Of a stretch of DNA of 64,000 nt, positions 16,656-24,951 are shown one piece after another. Origin of the DNA: Sphingobium wenxiniae (GTDB lineage Bacteria; Pseudomonadota; Alphaproteobacteria; Sphingomonadales; Sphingomonadaceae); assembly GCF_007830065.1 (NCBI RefSeq), contig NZ_VLKK01000008.1, forward strand, positions 1-64,000, in the 5' to 3' direction. A program made the translations under genes and the position numbers. Below the pieces are notes generated by a model. It saw nothing but the letters and a program-made list of their open reading frames with translations. It made no database searches and was not told the origin of the DNA. Positions within the stretch are counted from its first letter, which is position 1; each line of letters begins with the position of its first letter.

Positions 16656-16763
16656 AATCGGAAACGGCGCGCGGGTGAAAAACCAACAGGCGCGCTGTTC
16701 AATATCCCACAATCCTGCTTCGATGGTGTAACGGAAATCGGCTGAAATCAGCCATTTTTGGGT

Positions 16764-16779
16764 TGGCATGGCTCTTGCG
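16764..16779 (+). promoter_or_regulatory. Sigma-54 promoter of the seven-gene desulfurisation operon
   Basis: TGGCAT-GGCTC-TTGCG, with flanks nearly identical to the promoter at 14312. Predicted start near 16790, 27 bases before the GTG at 16817. A small palindrome GGCTGA-AA-TCAGCC (16740-16753) lies immediately upstream. Confidence 0.75.
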
Positions 16780-16816
16780 AAACTACCGGACAACACAAGT
16801 CCGGAGAAAACGCGCC

Positions 16817-17926
16817 GTGTCGATACTGCTCAAACCCAAAGCCGCATCCGCCAACCGGCCCGACGAAATCTGGTTCACCCGCTGCCCGGTGCCGACCGCG
16901 ACCGGCATCGCCTACAAACTGGGATGGCTGACCGACAGTTTCGAGGCGGACGGCATCGCCTTGCGGACATTGCAGGAATCCGGGTCGGACCTTGGCCGCC
17001 ATCACTATGACCATCGCCTGCCCACCCTGATCCGCGAAGGCGGCAACATGCTGGCCATCGCCGCACGCGCGCAGGGAGAGCCGACGAAGCTGGTCGGCCT
17101 GACCTGGATCGAGGAAAGCCAGCTCATCCTCGCCCGGCCCGATTCCGGCATTGTGTCGGCGGCCGACCTCAAGGGCAAGCGGCTGGCTTTGCCGGGGTGG
17201 AGCCATAATGACATTCCCAGCCATGTGCGCGGCACCAGCATCGCGCGCGGCATGTCGCTGGCGGGATATAAGGGCGCGCTGGCCTCCGCCGGGCTGAGCT
17301 TCGACGATGTCGATCTGGTGGAAACGCCCGACCGGCTTCGCAATATCGGCGGCAGCGGGCGCGACCTGCTGCCCCGCGGCCAGAGCCGGCGCAGCGGCGT
17401 GGGCCGGCTCTGGCCGATCGAGGCTCTGGTCGAGGGCAAGGTCGACGCCATCTATGTGAAGGGCGCGGCGGCGCTCGATCAGGCGCGCGAGGCCGGGCTG
17501 GTCGTCGCTATCGACCTCGATGCGCTGCCCGACCCGCGCTTCCGCGTGAACAACGGCACGCCGCGCCCGATCACGGTGCACCAGAGCCTGATCGACGATC
17601 ATTTCGATCTGCTGGTGCGCTTCCTAGCCGTCACGCTGCGCGCCGCCGACTGGGTGGCGGAGCAGCCCGACCGCCTGCGGGACATATTGGAATATGAGAC
17701 CGAAGGCAGCCCGCAGGCCGTGGATCAGGCTTATGCGCGCCTGCACGAGGGGCTGCATCCCACGCTGGACGCGGAGCGGCTGGCCCTGTTCGACAGCCAA
17801 AAGAAATTCCTTTTCACCCACGGCTTTCTCAACGCCGATTTCGAGCTGTCCGGCTGGGTCGATCCGCGCCCGCTGGAGGCTGCAAGGGCACTGAACGAAC
17901 AGCGCACACCCCTTCCCACTCTGTAA
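16817..17926 (+). CDS. DszB-like desulfinase 2
   Basis: 369 residues from GTG 16817, chosen because it lies after the predicted transcript start and follows GGAGAAAACGCGCC. No signal peptide. All four DszB active-site positions can be aligned: Cys23 in TRCPVPT, His63 exactly ten residues before Arg73, and Gly75-76 in REGGN. The remainder follows the two-lobed periplasmic-binding-protein fold that DszB uses (LVGLTWIEESQLIL, SAADLKGKRLALPG, VEGKVDAIYVKGAA). DszB hydrolyses an aryl sulfinate to arene and sulfite. First gene of the rightward operon, 17 bases before the aldolase-like gene. The Cys and lack of export signal argue against a transport binding protein. Confidence 0.78.
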   Translation: MSILLKPKAASANRPDEIWFTRCPVPTATGIAYKLGWLTDSFEADGIALRTLQESGSDLGRHHYDHRLPTLIREGGNMLAIAARAQGEPTKLVGLTWIEESQLILARPDSGIVSAADLKGKRLALPGWSHNDIPSHVRGTSIARGMSLAGYKGALASAGLSFDDVDLVETPDRLRNIGGSGRDLLPRGQSRRSGVGRLWPIEALVEGKVDAIYVKGAAALDQAREAGLVVAIDLDALPDPRFRVNNGTPRPITVHQSLIDDHFDLLVRFLAVTLRAADWVAEQPDRLRDILEYETEGSPQAVDQAYARLHEGLHPTLDAERLALFDSQKKFLFTHGFLNADFELSGWVDPRPLEAARALNEQRTPLPTL

Positions 17927-17943
17927 CCGCAAGGAAATAAGCC

Positions 17944-18690
17944 ATGTCCGACACATCAGGATTATCCAGGGACGTCATTGCCTTCATCACGCAGGCGGCG
18001 GACGATGCGCGCCGCGCTTTCCGGCTGCTCCGCGAAACGCGGACGATCTCCGCGAGCGGGACGCTGGGCTTTGCCGTGCGCGTGCCCGAAGAGGACAAGA
18101 TCGTGACGCTGAGCTATGCGGGCCTGTGGGAAGACGATCCCGACAAGCCGCGTGTCAGCGTCATCGATTTCGACGGCAACCGCCTGTGGGGCGAGCAGAC
18201 GGGCGGCGAGGCCCGTTACCTCAAGATCTTCAGGAAATATCCCGATTTTAAGGCGATCAGCCACGTCCACACGCCGCATCTGGGCGCCTATTCGCAGGCG
18301 CATCAGGAATTGCCTCTGCTCTATGTGCCCAACCGCCGTTTCCGCTTCACCGCGAAGCTGCCGGTCTATATCGACCGCCGCCAATTGGAGGCGGACTTCA
18401 TCCTCGCTTCGATCGAGCAAGACCGCGACGTGCCCGGCATCGTGGAGGCCAATGGCGGCGCGACCATCTGGAGCTGGAAAGGCATTCGCGACCTCACCAA
18501 CACTATCGTGCTGCTGGAGGAAGGCGCGCAGTTCCAGATTCTGGGACAAGCGCTGGGCGGGTCGCAGCCCTTTGGTCCCGGCGTTCTGGAACAGCAGTGG
18601 AAGATGGGCAAGCTGGTGCCGCCCGACGCGCGCGTCGATGACGACGGCACCATCCACCTGCCCCAGCCCGCCGTCGAAGCGGCGGAATGA
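17944..18690 (+). CDS. Class II aldolase/adducin-family protein
   Basis: 248 residues. The metal-binding motif is seen as ISHVHTPHLGAYSQ followed by HQELPLLY; in class II aldolases such as FucA and AraD these His residues hold Zn2+. The family performs retro-aldol cleavage or epimerisation, and some members act as decarboxylases or dehydratases. The upstream half (about residues 25-100) contains the substrate-phosphate loop region but in diverged form. Its place between a DszB-like and a DszA-like gene, in one transcript, is unusual and suggests processing of the carbon skeleton after or before desulfurisation. Substrate unknown. AAGGAAATAAGCC precedes the ATG. Confidence 0.75.
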   Translation: MSDTSGLSRDVIAFITQAADDARRAFRLLRETRTISASGTLGFAVRVPEEDKIVTLSYAGLWEDDPDKPRVSVIDFDGNRLWGEQTGGEARYLKIFRKYPDFKAISHVHTPHLGAYSQAHQELPLLYVPNRRFRFTAKLPVYIDRRQLEADFILASIEQDRDVPGIVEANGGATIWSWKGIRDLTNTIVLLEEGAQFQILGQALGGSQPFGPGVLEQQWKMGKLVPPDARVDDDGTIHLPQPAVEAAE

Positions 18691-18696
18691 CCCAGT

Positions 18697-18724
18697 CTCC
18701 GGCACCTCATCCACGGTGCCGGAG
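18697..18724 (+). other. Hairpin inside the operon, between aldolase-like and DszA-like genes
   Basis: Perfect 10-base stem CTCCGGCACC/GGTGCCGGAG with an 8-base loop, not followed by a T run. It fills most of the only sizeable gap in the front half of the operon. It may act as an mRNA-stability or processing element, or attenuate transcription into the distal genes. Confidence 0.55.
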
Positions 18725-18747
18725 CGCCCCTTTCGGAGCTATCCCCC

Positions 18748-20109
18748 ATGCGTGACAAGAAGCGCCAACTCGCGCTCGCCGTTTTCCTGACCCGTCACGG
18801 CCATCATCCCGGAGCCTGGCGCCAGCCGGGAACGGCCAGCACCGGCAAGCCCGATTTCCGCTACTGGGCCGATCTGGTCCGCACCGCCGAGCGCGGCAAG
18901 CTGGACGCGGCCTTCTTCGCCGATTTCGTGGGCCAGAGCGGCGACAGCACCAGAGGAATCGAGCGGCGCCACGCCTTTCTCGACTTCGAGCCGCTGACCG
19001 TCATTTCCGCGCTCGCCAGCATCACCAGCCATATCGGGCTGGTGGCGACGGTGAACACCAATTTCGAGCAGCCCTATGCGCTGGCCCGCCGTTTCGCCTC
19101 GCTCGACCATATCAGCGGCGGGCGGACCGGGTGGAACATCGTATCTTCGCTGGCCGACGGCGCGGCGAAAAGCTTCGGCATCGACCAGCCCGCCAGCCAT
19201 GCCGAACGCTATGCCCGCGCGGACGATTTCGTGGAACTGGCCAAGGCGCTGTGGAACAGTTGGGAAGACGACGCCTTCGACGGCGCGGACAAGGAGAGCG
19301 GCGTCTATCTGAACGCCGATGCCGTACACCCCGTCCATTATCGCGGGCCTTATTACCGGATCGATTCCGTGCTCGACATGCCGCGCCCGATCCAGGGCTA
19401 TCCGGTGTTCGCGCAGGCGGGCAATTCGGAAACCGGCCGCGATTTCGCCGCGCGCCATGCCGAGATGATCTATGCCGCCGCCCAGTTCATCGAGGATGCG
19501 CAAGCCTTCTACAAGGATGTGAAGGCGCGCGTCGCCAGCCATGGCCGCGATCCCGATACGCTCAAGGTCATGCCGGGCCTGTCCTACACCATCGGCTCCA
19601 GCCTTCAGGAAGCGCAGGACAAGTTCGGCGCGCTGGAGGAGAAGGTCGACTTTGCGGGCGACCTCAACCTGATGGGGCAGGATGTGAGCGCCTATCCGCT
19701 CGACGGGCCGCTGCCCGACCTGCCGGAGCCCGAGAATGGCAAGGGGCGCTGGCGGCAACTGACCGCGCTGGCGCGGCGGGAGAACCTCACCATCCGGCAG
19801 CTTTTCCTGCGCTTCAATGCGGTGCGTGGGCATCGCGTGGTGTTGGGAACGCCGGTCGATATCGCCGACCAGATACAGGACTGGTTCGAGCGGGATGCGG
19901 CGGATGGCTTCAACCTGATCCCGCCCCTGCTGCCCAGTTCGCTGGAGGATTTCGTGGACCTTGTCGTGCCGGAGCTTCAGCGCCGGGGCCTTTTCCGCAC
20001 GGACTATGAAGGCAACACCCTGCGCGAGCATCTGAACCTGCCGCGCCCCGCCAATCCCAACGACCGCACGGCGCGCGCCGCCGTGCCTATTCTTGAAACC
20101 GCCCAATAG
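18748..20109 (+). CDS. FMNH2-dependent monooxygenase, DszA/SnaA/NtaA family
   Basis: 453 residues, the same length as DszA (dibenzothiophene-sulfone monooxygenase). Family landmarks in order: HGHHPGAWR near residue 17, YWADLVRTAERGKLDAAFFAD, ATVNTNFEQPYALARRFASL, DHISGGRTGWNIVSS, NSWEDDAF, QAGNSETGRDFAARHAEMIY, and a C-terminal LFRTDYEGNTLREHL that closely resembles the DszA tail. The family uses reduced FMN and O2 to cleave C-S or C-N bonds. With DszB-like neighbours on both sides, a two-step sulfone to sulfinate to sulfite route is the natural reading, although the true substrate need not be aromatic. No DszC-like sulfoxidase gene was seen. Confidence 0.87.
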   Translation: MRDKKRQLALAVFLTRHGHHPGAWRQPGTASTGKPDFRYWADLVRTAERGKLDAAFFADFVGQSGDSTRGIERRHAFLDFEPLTVISALASITSHIGLVATVNTNFEQPYALARRFASLDHISGGRTGWNIVSSLADGAAKSFGIDQPASHAERYARADDFVELAKALWNSWEDDAFDGADKESGVYLNADAVHPVHYRGPYYRIDSVLDMPRPIQGYPVFAQAGNSETGRDFAARHAEMIYAAAQFIEDAQAFYKDVKARVASHGRDPDTLKVMPGLSYTIGSSLQEAQDKFGALEEKVDFAGDLNLMGQDVSAYPLDGPLPDLPEPENGKGRWRQLTALARRENLTIRQLFLRFNAVRGHRVVLGTPVDIADQIQDWFERDAADGFNLIPPLLPSSLEDFVDLVVPELQRRGLFRTDYEGNTLREHLNLPRPANPNDRTARAAVPILETAQ

Positions 20110-20121
20110 GAGTCCTTCGTC

Positions 20122-21180
20122 ATGACCGAGAAACTCGATACGCTCTGGTACACACGATGCCCGGTGCCGACCGGCCTTGGCATCGCGATCCAGCAGGGGT
20201 GGCTGGAGGATGCTTTCCGCGCGCAAGGCACGAGCCTGTCGTCGCTGCTGGAATCCAGCGATTTTTCCAAACGGGAGTCGCATTTCTCGCACACTGTCCG
20301 GAACAGCGTCCGGCATGGCGGCAACATCCCGGCGATCAGCGCGCGGGCGCGGGGGCGCGATACGCGCGTCATCGGCCTGTCCTGGGCGGATGAGACGCAG
20401 TTGATCCTCGCCAGCCCGGAATCCGGCATCACGTCCGTCCGCGATCTCAAAGGACGCCGCTTCGGCCTGCCCAACTGGAAGAATGTGGAAATCGACTTTT
20501 CCCGCGCGCAGGCCGTTCGCGGCCTGGAAAACGCGCTGCGGCTGGAGGGACTGGAAGTCGCCGATGTCGAGATCGTCGATCAGGACATCGACACCCATTA
20601 TAGCGAGGGTCAGGCGGAAACGATCGGCGGCACGCTCGCCTGGAACGGGCGCAGCACCAGCCGGGCGCGGGCCAATAATCTGGAACTGATCGCGCTACTG
20701 CGCGGGGAAGTGGACGCCATTTTCCTAAAAGGGGCACATGGGGCGCAGGTCGCGCACCAGTTCGGGCTGACGACGGTGATCGACACGGGCGTCCATCCCG
20801 ATCCGCTGGTCCGCGCCAATAACGGCACGCCGCGCACGCTGGCGGTGGACGGCCATCTGATCGACCATCATTTCGACGCCGCCGTCACCATCGTGGAGCA
20901 GGTGCTGCGCGCGGAGGCGTGGGCACAGGCGCACCCATCGGAGGTTCGCCGCTATCTGGCGCGCGAGACGAACAGCAGCGAATATTGGGTCAGCATCGCC
21001 TATGGCGAGGACGCGCAGAAAAGGTTGAAGACCGATCTGGCCGAACAGTCGGTGGCCGCGATCCAGGACTTCACCGATTTCCTCCATCGCTGGAACTTCA
21101 TCCCGCAGAGCTTCGACGTGCGGGACTGGATCGACGCGCGGCCGCTGGAAGCCGCGCAAGCGCTGCCCATTGCCGTCTGA
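20122..21180 (+). CDS. DszB-like desulfinase 3
   Basis: 352 residues, ATG preceded by AGGAG. No signal peptide. Cys13 in YTRCPVPT, His54, Arg64 and Gly66-67 (VRHGGN) occupy the DszB active-site positions with the same ten-residue His-to-Arg spacing. SVRDLKGRRFGLP and LRGEVDAIFLKGAH follow the shared fold. It lies 12 bases after the DszA-like gene, the same A-then-B order as in dsz operons, which makes it the best candidate for cleaving the sulfinate made by that enzyme. It is clearly diverged from the two upstream paralogues, so the three probably serve different substrates. Confidence 0.78.
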   Translation: MTEKLDTLWYTRCPVPTGLGIAIQQGWLEDAFRAQGTSLSSLLESSDFSKRESHFSHTVRNSVRHGGNIPAISARARGRDTRVIGLSWADETQLILASPESGITSVRDLKGRRFGLPNWKNVEIDFSRAQAVRGLENALRLEGLEVADVEIVDQDIDTHYSEGQAETIGGTLAWNGRSTSRARANNLELIALLRGEVDAIFLKGAHGAQVAHQFGLTTVIDTGVHPDPLVRANNGTPRTLAVDGHLIDHHFDAAVTIVEQVLRAEAWAQAHPSEVRRYLARETNSSEYWVSIAYGEDAQKRLKTDLAEQSVAAIQDFTDFLHRWNFIPQSFDVRDWIDARPLEAAQALPIAV

Positions 21181-21200
21181 GTGGCGAAGGCACCGGAATC

Positions 21201-23003
21201 ATGGGGGATAGGGTGAAAGTGCCGGACGCTTTTTTGCGACGCAGCCCTCTGCTGCGCTGCCTTGCCATTTATGGAGAGATGCCCGGCCGGTTCCTGCTGA
21301 CCGCCACCCTGCTGGCGGGCGTCAATATCGCGCTGGTCGGGCAGCAGGTGCTGGTCGGCCATGCCGTGCAGGAAGCGCAACATGGCAAGCTGGTGCGCAT
21401 CGGCCCGGACGGCCTGCTCGACTATGATCGCGCCTGGTTCTGGGTGGCGCTTCTCCTCAGCCTCTCGCTCGCCCGCGCGGCCGTGCAATATGGCGCGGGC
21501 CTGCTGTCCCTCTCCATCGGGCAGCGGCTGCTGACCATCTTGCGCGAGCGTATCCTTGTCCAGATCCAGCGGCTCGACCTTGCCTATCACTGGCGGCATG
21601 GCGTGGGTGAAATGGTGACGCGCATGACCCGCGACGCCGACAAGGTGCGCGACGCGCTCATCAATTTCTGGCGGCAGATTTTCGAGACGGGGCTGATAAT
21701 CGCCATCTCGCTGGGGCTTTTATGGGTCTATTCACCCTGGCTGGCGCTGGCGCCCGCCCTGCTTCTGCTGGCCGGTATAGCGATGCTGTGGTCGGAAGCC
21801 GATGCGCTGGTCGCTCTGGATCGGCGGATCGGCGACGCCTATGACGCAGTGACGCAGGACCTGTCCGAAGGGATCAACGGCGTTCGCGTCATCAAGGCTT
21901 TTTCCCTCGGCGAAGCGCGCACGGCCCGCTTCCAGCGCCATGTCGACCTGTTCCGGGCGGAAGCGCGCGCGGCAATCCGCCATGCCTCCCGCCGGGTTCC
22001 GCTGCCACAGACGATCATCGCGCTGTCCCATGCGTGGGTGCTGGGCTTTGGGGCATGGATGGTGGCGCATGGAACGCTGGGCCTGGGCGCGCTGGTCGCG
22101 GCGATGCTGGTGGTCAATATGCTGGTCCTGCGGATCGAAGGGATCGGCCGCCTGTTGCAGGTGATCGCCGACGCCCGCGCATCGGCCGCGCGCATCTGGG
22201 AGGTGCTGGATGCCGAGCCGGTGATCCAGTCGGGCGGCAAGGCTTTACCCGCCGGGGCGATCGGCTTCCGTTTGTCGCATGTGTCGGCTTCTCCGCTGGG
22301 CGACGGCGCCGCCGTGCTGCGCGACCTCCATCTGGAAGTGCGGCCGGGCGAGGTCGTTGCGCTGGTCGGGGCCACGGGATCGGGCAAGAGCATGCTGACG
22401 TCCCTCCTTCCCCGGCTGGTGGAGGCGGATGAGGGACGCGTCGAGCTGGGGTCAGAGGCGCAGGGATGGCAGGATGTCCGCGAGGGCGACCTGCGTGAAT
22501 TGCGCCGCCGCGTTCATGTGCTCCCGCAGGAAAGCTTCCTCTTTTCCGATACGCTGGCCGCCAATCTGCGCCTGTGCGCGCCCGACGCCACCGATGCGCA
22601 ACTTCACGAGGCGTTGGACAAGGCGGCGGCCGGGGAACTGCTTTCCCGCCTTGGCGACGGGCTGGAAACCCGTGTCGGGGATCGCGGCGCCACGCTGTCG
22701 GGCGGGCAGAGGCAGCGCGTATGCCTTGCCCGCGCGTTGCTCGCCGACGCCGACATATTGGTGCTGGACGACGCCACCAGCGCGCTGGATGCGCGGACCG
22801 AGCGGCGGGCGATCGACAATATCCGGAGTCTGCGGAATGGACGGGCGCGGCCGCTGACCATGCTGATCGTGGCGAGCCGCCTGTCGACCGCCCTTGCCGC
22901 GGATCGCGTCGCCCTATTGTCGGGAGGGCGCATCGTCGCGGAGGGGACGCACGCGCAACTGGCGAACGACAACGCGGCCTATCGCGCGCTGATGGGACTA
23001 TGA
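21201..23003 (+). CDS. Half-ABC exporter A (degenerate catalytic site)
   Basis: 600 residues: six-helix ABC_membrane domain (about 25-330) then an ATPase domain. Walker A VGATGSGKS near 390 and signature LSGGQRQR are normal, but the Walker B continues LVLDDATS, with Asp524 where the catalytic Glu should be. The start is ATG 21201 with a weak CGGAATC site; open frame upstream is shadow of the desulfinase gene. Follows the desulfinase gene by 20 bases and precedes its partner by 4. Reads as one half of a heterodimeric inner-membrane exporter. Confidence 0.88.
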   Translation: MGDRVKVPDAFLRRSPLLRCLAIYGEMPGRFLLTATLLAGVNIALVGQQVLVGHAVQEAQHGKLVRIGPDGLLDYDRAWFWVALLLSLSLARAAVQYGAGLLSLSIGQRLLTILRERILVQIQRLDLAYHWRHGVGEMVTRMTRDADKVRDALINFWRQIFETGLIIAISLGLLWVYSPWLALAPALLLLAGIAMLWSEADALVALDRRIGDAYDAVTQDLSEGINGVRVIKAFSLGEARTARFQRHVDLFRAEARAAIRHASRRVPLPQTIIALSHAWVLGFGAWMVAHGTLGLGALVAAMLVVNMLVLRIEGIGRLLQVIADARASAARIWEVLDAEPVIQSGGKALPAGAIGFRLSHVSASPLGDGAAVLRDLHLEVRPGEVVALVGATGSGKSMLTSLLPRLVEADEGRVELGSEAQGWQDVREGDLRELRRRVHVLPQESFLFSDTLAANLRLCAPDATDAQLHEALDKAAAGELLSRLGDGLETRVGDRGATLSGGQRQRVCLARALLADADILVLDDATSALDARTERRAIDNIRSLRNGRARPLTMLIVASRLSTALAADRVALLSGGRIVAEGTHAQLANDNAAYRALMGL

Positions 23004-23007
23004 CGGC

Positions 23008-24888
23008 ATGAACGCATTTCGTGGCGACAGCGCCCTTTCCGACATCGAACTGGAAGAGAAATTCTCGCAGCGCGCGCTGAATCAGAGCGTCGTGGGCAGG
23101 CTGCTGCCGTTGATCGCGCCCATATGGCGCCAGATCGCGGCGGTGATCGGAATCGAGATCGTGCAGGTGCTGGCGATCTTCGCGCGGCCCTTGCTGATCG
23201 GTTTCGTCATCGACCGGGGCCTGCGGCAGGCAGGCCCAGGCGTCGACGCGCCGATCATCGCATGGGCCTGCGTCGGCCTTGCCGCCACATGGGGGCTGCG
23301 CTTCGCCCTGGGCGGGCTTTCGCAATATTATGCGGGAATCGCGGCGATCCGCGTGCTCAACGATCTGCGAACGCGCGTCTTCGCCCATGTCCAGACGCTG
23401 AGCGTCGGCTATTTCGACCGCACCAAGGCGGGCCGCATCATCGCCCGCGCGGACCGCGATGTCGATACGCTGGAGCCGCTGCTGATCCAGGGGCCGCCCG
23501 AGTTCCTGTCCGCCATTTTGCGCCTGTGCCTTTCGGGCTTCCTGTTGTGGCTGATCGCGCCGTCGCTGCTCGCGGGGCTGGCGGCGGTCGTGCCCATACT
23601 CCTCATCGCCACTTTGCTGTTCAAGCGCGTGTCGCAGCGCAGTTGGGCAAAGGTTGCGGAAAATCGCAGCCGCTTCACCGCGCATCTCGTCGAAACCGTG
23701 GCGGCCGTCCGCCTCATCAAGCAGTCCGGGCGGGATCAGGAAAATCTGGCGAAATATCGCGGACTGCTGGAGGATTTCAACAGGTCGCTGATCTTCGGCA
23801 CGGTGCGTTCGGGCTGGTTCGCGCCGTTCACCGGACTGCTCACCACGGCCGGGCTGGCGCTGACGCTGGTGGTCGGCGGCAGGGGCATCGCGCTGGGCAC
23901 GCTCACCCTTGGCGAGCTGGCGCAAAGCCTGTTCTACGTCTTTCTCTTCCTGGCGCCCTTGCAGGAGTTCAGCGACCTGTTCGAGCGCTTCGCCAACGGC
24001 ACGGCCTGCGCGCAACGCATCTTCCTGCTGCTCGATACGAAGCCGGAAATCACCGACAGCCCCGCCGCATTGTCGCTGCCGGCGGTCAGGGGAGAAATCG
24101 AGTTTCGCAATGTCAGCTTCGGCTACAGGCCCGGCCGGCCGGTCATTCGCGCGCTCGACCTTCAGATCGGGGCTGGTGAGCTGCTGGCGATCGTCGGGCC
24201 GACGGGCCATGGCAAAAGCACTCTGGTTCAATTGCTGACACGATTTTACGATGCGGATGAGGGCGCGGTCCTGCTGGATGGGCAGGATATCCGCACCATC
24301 TCCGAACGCAGCTTGCGAAACCATGTCGGTGTCGTTCTTCAGGACAATGTCCTCTTCGGCGGCACCGTGCTCGACAATCTGCGGCTGGCGAAGCCGGAGG
24401 CGGGCGATGACGAACTCATCGCGGCATCGCGGCGGATCGGCGCGCATGACGTTCTGCAATCGCTTCCTCATGGCTATGCCACGCAAGTCGGTGCGCTCGG
24501 CAGTCAGCTCAGCCAGGGGCAGAGGCAGCTCATATGCCTTGTCCGCGCCTATCTTGCCGACCCGTCGGTCCTGGTGCTCGACGAAGCCACATCGGCCATC
24601 GACGTGAGCACCGAACGACGCATTCAACAGGCGCTGCGCGTCCTGTGCGAGGGGCGCACGGCACTGGTGATCGCGCACCGGCTGGAAACCATTCGATCGG
24701 CCCATCGGATCGCGGTGATCGAAAACGGGCGCATCGTCGAACTGGGGCCGCATGAAACGCTGGCGGCGGCGGGCGGGCATTATGCCGCCCTTTACGGCGC
24801 TTATGAGCGATCCGCGGGATTGGGGCCTGTCCCTCAACTCGCGCGTCGCCAACGCCATCCCGACGAGGACCATGTTCCCTCCGCCTGA
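23008..24888 (+). CDS. Half-ABC exporter B (normal catalytic Glu, altered signature)
   Basis: 626 residues: six-helix ABC_membrane domain and ATPase domain with Walker A GPTGHGKST, Walker B LVLDEATS (Glu526 present), switch His in VIAHRLET, but signature LSQGQ (501-505) instead of LSGGQ. Together with exporter A, whose Glu is Asp, this gives the pattern of heterodimeric exporters in which one of two ATP sites is degenerate: A's Walker B and B's signature belong to the same composite site. Position in the operon suggests efflux of the desulfurised product or another toxic intermediate. About 40 residues at the C terminus lie beyond the family core. Confidence 0.88.
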   Translation: MNAFRGDSALSDIELEEKFSQRALNQSVVGRLLPLIAPIWRQIAAVIGIEIVQVLAIFARPLLIGFVIDRGLRQAGPGVDAPIIAWACVGLAATWGLRFALGGLSQYYAGIAAIRVLNDLRTRVFAHVQTLSVGYFDRTKAGRIIARADRDVDTLEPLLIQGPPEFLSAILRLCLSGFLLWLIAPSLLAGLAAVVPILLIATLLFKRVSQRSWAKVAENRSRFTAHLVETVAAVRLIKQSGRDQENLAKYRGLLEDFNRSLIFGTVRSGWFAPFTGLLTTAGLALTLVVGGRGIALGTLTLGELAQSLFYVFLFLAPLQEFSDLFERFANGTACAQRIFLLLDTKPEITDSPAALSLPAVRGEIEFRNVSFGYRPGRPVIRALDLQIGAGELLAIVGPTGHGKSTLVQLLTRFYDADEGAVLLDGQDIRTISERSLRNHVGVVLQDNVLFGGTVLDNLRLAKPEAGDDELIAASRRIGAHDVLQSLPHGYATQVGALGSQLSQGQRQLICLVRAYLADPSVLVLDEATSAIDVSTERRIQQALRVLCEGRTALVIAHRLETIRSAHRIAVIENGRIVELGPHETLAAAGGHYAALYGAYERSAGLGPVPQLARRQRHPDEDHVPSA

Positions 24889-24951
24889 ACGCGGGACGAC
24901 ATACAGCCGGGATGCCGTGACAAGGATGAAAGCTTTCCCTGGGGTGTCCAT

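Noticed and set aside
16668..16695. GCGCGC...GCGCGC pair upstream of the 16764 promoter as an activator site
   Set aside because: Self-complementary six-base GC steps are common by chance at this base composition and were not found at the other promoters.
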